Source of the DNA: Euperipatoides rowelli
Lineage: Eukaryota > Onychophora > Udeonychophora > Euonychophora > Peripatopsidae
Strand: one strand, 5' to 3'
DNA: 11,623 nt
NCBI GenBank assembly: GCA_003024985.2
Contig: PXIH01S0003244.1
Position numbers and translations under genes: made by a program. Under the pieces are notes generated by a model. That model did no database searches. It had not been told where the DNA came from and saw nothing but the letters and a program-made list of their open reading frames with translations. The number at the start of each line of letters is the position of its first letter. The first letter of the stretch is position 1. This document shows positions 6,906-11,623 of this stretch, piece after piece.

Positions 6906-8172
6906 ATGGCTGACTCAGCTATTCTTGAGACATACTTACAGGAAAATAATCTAACCTTTGAACTTTTGATTAAGAAGTTAATCAATTCAGAATGGGATTT
7001 CATTATTGAAAGTCAAGAGTTAACTGAAAGATTACATAAACTTATAAATTCTCTAAAGTTCTGTTTATTCACTGTTTTCACTGAGAAGACTACTTAAAGA
7101 GTTTCCAATACAGAAATATATTTAGAAATGCGCAAGGTAATAGATTTAAAATTTATAAAAGAAAATCCTGAAAATCTTAAATATATTGGCATTGACTTTG
7201 ATACTCCGCAACATGCTGAAGAATTGAGAAATAAATTATTTAAAGTAAATGAAAGTTATGTTGTTTTTACTAACTGGATACAGGAAGCACAGGTTTTTTT
7301 CATGCAAGGATTCATTGGATGCCACAGGAAGTGGAAATGTAAAAGGTAAATATGTTTTTATCAAATTACTTTTCCAACTTGAATATTAATAAAGTTAGAA
7401 CACTTTTATGCAACAATATTTATGATAATACTAGTGTAATAGAAGCTGTTGGAAATCTAAATATAGATATAACTTTAGAAAAAATTCCTCATGTTTTTTT
7501 AAATTGATGGCTTTAATGGGCTTTTAACTATAAAGGGATGAAATCCCCTATGTTTAAAGTGCAGGAGAATAGGCCACATTAGATGTGAATGCCCTTACCA
7601 GTATTGCAAATTTTGTAAGACGGAAGCTACTGCAGAACTCGTTTGTGATAAAGATGAGCCTAAGGAAACATGCTAGTGTCCTAACAGGAAAGCAACAAAA
7701 TATAAATGATCAAATGTCTAGTGCACTTAGTTTGTGATAATAAAGCAGACTTGGATAATAACTTAATAGATGATAGGGAAAATGATAACTAGTGATCGAA
7801 GTTGCACAGTGAAACCAAAGTCTATGCTGAAGACCTATGGGAAAAGTATTGTGAAGCCCAATCAAACTAATCCATTAGAAAATACGGGTTACTCATCATT
7901 GTGAACAGAGTAAACAGATTCAGAGTCAAAAGCAAAATAATAATTTTTCAAATGATAAATGTATGGAAAAACAAACTTCAATGGATTATTCTCAAGTAAA
8001 TGTGAAAAGAGTACGAGATGAAACTGAAAACTTCAGTGATCCTTGTAATAAAGTACTAATCACTGAAGCTCAAGATGCTAATAGTAATTGGGAGAAATGT
8101 ACAGATTTTACTTATAATGTTCTATTATCTGATTGTGATACTTATAATAGCCTACTTAGCTCTCATCTATAA
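6906..8172 (+). pseudogene. LINE ORF1, nucleic-acid-binding protein with CCHC zinc knuckle (broken)
   Basis: The start MADSAILETYLQ follows GACAAG, a reasonable initiation context. The same frame runs to 7349 with a single TAA at 7095. The frame then slips at a T7 run (7294-7300), after which GSGNVKGKYVFIK is readable, and again at a second T7 run (7494-7500). The zinc knuckle CLKCRRIGHIRCEC (7551-7592) fits CX2CX4HX4C, with a further CKFC pair at 7605-7616 whose partner His is not obvious. A TGA at 7538-7540 precedes it. After more breaks the last open part (MEKQTSMDYSQVNVKRVRDE, from 7963) ends at the TAA overlapping the ORF2 start. ORF1 proteins of such LINEs bind the element RNA. Assignment is firm from the knuckle and from position; the N-terminal part has no recognised domain. 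Confidence 0.8.
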
Positions 8173-8174
8173 TG
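8170..8174 (+). promoter_or_regulatory. TAATG stop/start overlap between LINE ORF1 and ORF2
   Basis: The ORF1 stop TAA (8170-8172) shares its last A with the ORF2 ATG (8172-8174). A UAAUG junction drives termination-reinitiation coupling in the silkworm LINE SART1, so the same mechanism may have produced ORF2 protein here. Both frames are open for at least 69 codons on the left and 179 on the right, which argues against chance. Confidence 0.65.
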
Positions 8175-8708
8175 AACTGTTTTAATTTCCTAACTGTTAA
8201 TGTGAGAGGTTTAAACTCTCAAAATAAAATTGATAATTTAATTGTAAAAATTTTAAAATCAAATTGGCATGCAGTTTTCTTGTTGGAAACCAAATGGAAA
8301 AAAGTTAAATATATTGAATTGCAAGATTTAAAACGACATCAAATATATAACAATTGTATGAAAACATCTGCACTGGGCATGTCTGTGTTAATACATTTGT
8401 CGGTCTCTTCTTATGTAAAACAGATAAGCTTTTTGAGTTCACGAATAGATAAAATTGTTTTGTCTATTGAAGCCTGTACTTATAATATCTGCTCTCACTC
8501 TCATATAATTGTAAGCAAAAAAGTTGTACACCATAGAATCATGGAAAAGCATTTATCAAAAACTGACCCAAACATTGTTATGGGAGACTTAAATATTAAC
8601 TGTACTTCTAAAAAAAATGAATTTGAAGACATAATGAAACAATGGCAGATTATAGATGTTGCTAAATATCTTAATCTTGATTTAGTAGCCACCAGATATA
8701 CTTTAAAT
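8172..8708 (+). pseudogene. LINE ORF2 APE-like endonuclease, N-terminal part
   Basis: ORF2 begins MNCFNFLTVNVRGLNSQNK. The APE/exonuclease-endonuclease-phosphatase motifs seen are TVNVRGLN (Asn10), FLLETK (Glu39) and VMGDLNI (Asp139, Asn141), which supply metal-binding and catalytic residues. The middle part, where the family has a Tyr-Ala-Pro type motif, is poorly conserved (TYNICSHSH). The frame is open for 179 codons until hAT-3 enters after codon AAT at 8706. Translation past that point runs into hAT-3 and ends at a TGA near 8778, giving an aberrant tail. The endonuclease nicks target DNA to prime reverse transcription. Confidence 0.88.
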
Positions 8709-9798
8709 CAGTGTTTTTCAAAGTATGGGTCGAGACCCAGTGCTGGTCCNTGGTTAGAATATTACTGGGTTGCGCAATGACTTCAAATATTAAATTTTTT
8801 AAATTTCATTTTAAAAAATGTATTGAATAGATTTTATTCAATATAGCTCAAAATGTTGTTAAAAATATTGAGCAAGGTAACCTACTAGTGTACTTTAAGA
8901 ATGTCATCACCATAATGTAATTATAATTTTAATAAAAATAAATTCATTTTTCTTGAGAGCGTTTAATTTAGCTGACTGAATTTAAAAAAAAAAAAATCAC
9001 TTTTCCTAGCAGCAGGTTATCTTGAAACAGGATGTAGGCAAAAATATGATGTCAAAGCTAAAAATTATGTTTCTTTTTTCTTTTTTGTCTTCTTTAATAA
9101 TAATTAAATTCAGTTTCTTTTGATCATGTTCGACAACGTTTTAAATGCTTGAACCACAAGTTTAAACAATGCTTACCCTAGCCTGGTGGCATCATAAATA
9201 CGTAGGTGTGAAACAAACAATTTTACTTCTTAATAATTTTACTTTCAAATCCAAGTCCAAATAATAATGTAATTTTGTCTTGGGGAGAAACGGTCTTTTT
9301 TTTATTAGTCATTATTTCCAAAACGTGTTGAGTTCATGGAGCTAAGATAAGAAAGTTTTGTCTATTTAAATTTGCAACAAAACGACAAAGTAAACAGCTG
9401 ATTTCATGAGAGGGAGGGGGGAGAGGGACAAGAAGAGTTTAAAGATTTAATTAACTACTGTACTTTGTTACTCGTTTTTTTTTTAGTACAGAAAATAATT
9501 ATTTTGACTATTCTATTTTAAAAAAAACAATCTCCAATGAATAATTTTAAATATTAAATAATTCTAAAATTAAATTCTAATCTAAATTAAGATAAATTTA
9601 GATGGACAAAATGTTTTATTCAATTTGATATTAATCACATTCCTTATTCATTCTATTTGTTATTACTGAACATTCAAAATATTTCTCTCTCTACCCCCCC
9701 CCCCCTGCCCGTTGTTCAGTTGGCTATTCAGTGTTTGGGTCACAAGTTGTTTCAATTTTATTTTAACTGGGTCCCAGGAAAAAAAGTTTGAAAAACTG
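8709..9798. mobile_element. hAT-3, non-autonomous hAT element inside the LINE endonuclease
   Basis: The left end is CAGTGTTTTTCAAAG and the reverse complement of the right end is CAGTTTTTCAAAC; both continue to a GACCCA/GGGACCCA motif about 30 bases in. The flanks are a perfect 8-bp duplication CTTTAAAT (8701-8708 and 9799-9806). The left copy belongs to the endonuclease frame, which resumes in the same frame after the right copy. The 1,090-bp interior has no transposase frame. It contains a G-rich block (9408-9427), a C12 run (9694-9705), T- and A-rich tracts and one N (8750). It is therefore a MITE-like or internally replaced derivative that relied on transposase from elsewhere. Confidence 0.93.
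9408..9427 (+). repeat. G-rich block in hAT-3
   Basis: GAGAGGGAGGGGGGAGAGGG contains G runs of 3, 6 and 3. A C12 run followed by TGCCC lies about 270 bases downstream (9694-9709) and is roughly complementary. It might fold as a G-rich secondary structure, but the runs and spacers are not a clean quadruplex pattern. Confidence 0.4.
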
Positions 9799-9806
9799 CT
9801 TTAAAT

Positions 9807-9983
9807 CAAACTCTGCATAGGCTAAACAGAACTTATATCTCGATATAGAAGGTGGCATTTGTCAAGTTTGGTCTTCGTCATATCACTGAATCTGATCATT
9901 TGGAATTGTTGATTGAAATTCAGATGTCTCCATTTTATTCTGGCCGAAATATATTACAAACGCGGAAAAAATTGGTATGTTAA
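9807..9983 (+). pseudogene. LINE ORF2 endonuclease, C-terminal part after hAT-3
   Basis: The frame of the upstream half continues here as QTLHRLNRTYISI, a TAG stop (9846-9848), then FVKFGLRHITESDHLELLIE. SDH (9891-9899) is the last conserved motif of the APE-type LINE endonuclease and carries the catalytic His; NRTYIS matches the motif just before it. The reading frame then ends at TAA 9981-9983. This continuity shows that hAT-3 split a previously continuous domain. The TAG is a separate lesion. Confidence 0.88.
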
Positions 9984-10496
9984 TCCACAAATATGGACTT
10001 GGTAAAAAAAGCTATAGTAGATGATGTATGTATAATTGTTGAGAGTTGTCTTGGCTTCATTTCGATCAAAAAAATGGATTTTATTCAAGGATTTATTTCT
10101 TCGGACTTTTAGGAAAAATGAAATTTGTGATTTGTTTTCAGTTGATAAGCAAATTAAGAGTTTGGTAGAAGGATTGGTAAAGTATTTAGTGTTACTAATA
10201 ACAAGCCTACAGAAATAATTGGATATATGAAAAAAATAAATCAGCTCAGAAATTTACAAAATGAAATTATAAAAATTAAAATGAATTTGTTAAACGAAGT
10301 CAACATAGGAACTCAAAGAGATAAACTAATACAGGTTTGTAAAAAAAGAAAAACTACTAGGCAAATCTATGCTTTTCAAGTTAATAATAAAGTCTATAAT
10401 CAAATTGATAAAATCATTAAAAAAATTCAAACCCACTTACAAAAATTAACAAATAAGATTTATTTGAATGATATCGATAATTATTTTAAAATTTGA
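9984..10496 (+). pseudogene. LINE ORF2 linker between endonuclease and RT
   Basis: A frame-1 piece (10036-10218) reads VVLASFRSKKWILFKDLFLR and on; it has no ATG, opening after a TAA with a TTG, so it is an internal fragment and not a small gene. The original ORF2 frame returns near 10180 as VFSVTNNKPTEIIGYMKKIN and runs to TGA at 10494-10496. The segment is Lys/Asn/Ile-rich and predicted helical by composition. In LINEs this stretch joins the two enzymatic domains and has no catalytic motif. Identity follows from its place between endonuclease SDH and RT motifs. Confidence 0.7.
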
Positions 10497-11623
10497 TTAT
10501 GTAAAAAATCCAAGTATTACAGAAACTTTAATAATTCAGCAAATATTATTGAAAATGCACGAACTGTAATAGAATTTCAGCAAGCTATTGACCAGTCCAA
10601 TATCAATTCATGCCCAGGACTGGACGGAATCAGTATCCAGTTTTATCGCAACTTTAAATCAATTATTTCTAAATACCTTGCTGATTTCACCCAATTCATT
10701 ACACAGGACAGTTTTAAAGAATCAATAATTACTTTTTTGAATGTAAAATTTATCGTTCCTGTGATCAAAGAAAGTAATCTAGATGGTGTGATGAAGATGG
10801 ATAAGATAAGGCCCATTTACTTAATGAATGAAGATTTTAAACTACAGTAATTTCAAGAGTACTTCATAAAAGAATTGTTCCATTATTGCAAAATATTATT
10901 CCTTTTGAGATCACTTCAATTAAAGAAATAGTAATAAATCAAGCTTTGTGGCTTCATCTATTTGTTTTTAATAAAAAAAAAAAAAAATATTTTGATGTTA
11001 AGAATTGACATGAGTAAAGCATTTGACAATGTTCAAACTGAATATCTTGTTGCATTACTATATAAATACTGTGGTATAAATAAAACCTTTAAGTTCCTCA
11101 TTGTTTGGTTATTCTTCATTGAATTAGTATAAGTCTTAAATATTTTTCTTAAAGGTGTCAAAATTTAAGGAATCTCTCGAAGAATTAGATTAGTAGCCTA
11201 CTGTGATGATTTGTGCATTTTTTTGTGATGGTCCGAATGATGTAAACATCGCAATGAAAATTTTAAAATCTTTTTGTGATTTAACTGGATCACAAATAAA
11301 CACGGATAAATCATATGTGTTAAATATACTGTAGTTACTGAAAAGATTCAGAGAGGATTTGGATTAAAAGGATCCCATACTCGCATCTTAGGATTACATT
11401 TTAGAAAAGATGAGCAATTTGCAAATAGTTACATCATCTATAACAAAGGTGATAATATGGAAAAGAGATTAAAATTTCAGAGGATCATGTATGCTGGAAT
11501 AGTGGCAAGAAATGCTCTCATCAACTCTGTCTTCATTCCACAATTGATTTACTTTGCACCTTTTTTTCAACTCAATAATAGGATGTATATTATTTTAAAA
11601 TCAAGTTTTATGTACACCATTTT
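10497..11623 (+). pseudogene. LINE ORF2 reverse transcriptase, partial and broken
   Basis: After a TGA at 10494 the same frame gives INSCPGLDGISIQFYRNF (about 10602-10655), FIVPVIKES and RPIYLMNEDFK (10809-10841), ending at TAA 10848. A one-base slip leads to VISRVLHKRIVPLLQNIIP. After an A15 run the first frame returns with IDMSKAFDNV (11004-11033), carrying the motif A aspartates. The following RQGxPxSP-type motif B is not found; the sequence passes quickly to LVAYCDDL (YCDD at 11199-11210), the catalytic box with Cys at the variable place. SQINTDKSYV and, from 11337, GLKGSHTRILGLHF and a thumb-like stretch stay open to the window edge. This RT would copy LINE RNA at the nicked target. The frame breaks and missing motif B make it inactive. 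Confidence 0.88.
10973..10987 (+). repeat. A15 homopolymer within the RT coding sequence
   Basis: Fifteen A residues lie between RT segments that are in different frames (frame 2 before, frame 0 after). A change in tract length is the simplest cause of that frameshift. It is not a LINE tail, because RT coding sequence continues on both sides. Confidence 0.75.

Larger units (their letters stand above)
6906..11623 (+). mobile_element. L1/Tx1-like LINE, interrupted by hAT-3, running off the right edge
   Basis: The order is ORF1 with zinc knuckle, ORF2 with APE-like endonuclease, linker and reverse transcriptase, all on the plus strand. The style of the ORF1 zinc-knuckle segment (PLCLKCRRIGHIRCEC) and RT motif GLDGISIQFY resemble the L1/Tx1 group; the clade call is from motif style only. 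The 3' end and tail are outside the window. The copy has in-frame stops, homopolymer frameshifts, a deletion around RT motif B and a 1,090-bp hAT insertion, so it is dead. Confidence 0.88.

Noticed and set aside
8501-8692. 63-codon minus-strand frame
   Set aside because: Antisense shadow of the LINE endonuclease, whose GDLN motif is on the plus strand.
10036-10218. Independent small gene
   Set aside because: No ATG; it opens with TTG after a TAA and lies between endonuclease and RT of the same ORF2, so it is a frameshifted piece of that ORF.
10973-10987. Poly(A) tail marking the 3' end of a LINE
   Set aside because: RT motifs continue directly after it in the proper order (motif A, then YCDD), so the A run is internal.

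Overview
This window is AT-rich eukaryotic, probably metazoan, DNA built almost entirely from decayed transposable elements stacked on one another. I see no host protein gene and no tRNA, rRNA, CRISPR array or bacterial-type operon. The mix of a Ty3/Gypsy LTR element, an L1/Tx1-like LINE with zinc knuckles and several hAT DNA transposons, together with the strong A+T bias, fits an invertebrate (arthropod or mollusc would be typical). The sequence alone does not identify the species. Scattered N bases (4060-4082 and 8750) point to a draft or consensus assembly.

Layout. Positions 1-2420 hold no recognisable gene: a diverged 48-bp tandem duplication at the left edge, a few small hairpins and long A/T tracts. 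Positions 2421 to about 6680 carry a minus-strand Ty3/Gypsy pol pseudogene. Read from high to low coordinates it gives reverse transcriptase, RNase H, then integrase with its zinc-binding, catalytic and GPF/Y-type C-terminal parts. It is broken by stops and frameshifts and by two hAT insertions, hAT-1 at 3461-4274 and hAT-2 at 5162-5857. hAT-2 keeps an open 93-codon stretch encoding only the hAT dimerisation domain. From about 6900 to the right edge runs a plus-strand LINE: a broken ORF1 with a CCHC zinc knuckle, a TAATG stop/start junction, and ORF2 with an APE-type endonuclease, a linker and a reverse transcriptase that continues past the window. A third hAT element, hAT-3 at 8709-9798, sits inside the endonuclease coding sequence.

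The relative history is readable. The two retrotransposons are older because hAT copies interrupt their coding sequence. hAT-2 and hAT-3 each have perfect 8-bp target-site duplications and recognisable terminal inverted repeats. hAT-1 has a slightly decayed duplication and additional repeats inside it. The two retrotransposons lie head to head (Gypsy minus, LINE plus) with an unresolved junction at about 6680-6905. None of the retrotransposon copies can be active as read here. I found no convincing new biological system. The most useful observations are the exact nested insertions, the TAATG coupling signal of the LINE, and the dimerisation-domain-only hAT derivative.
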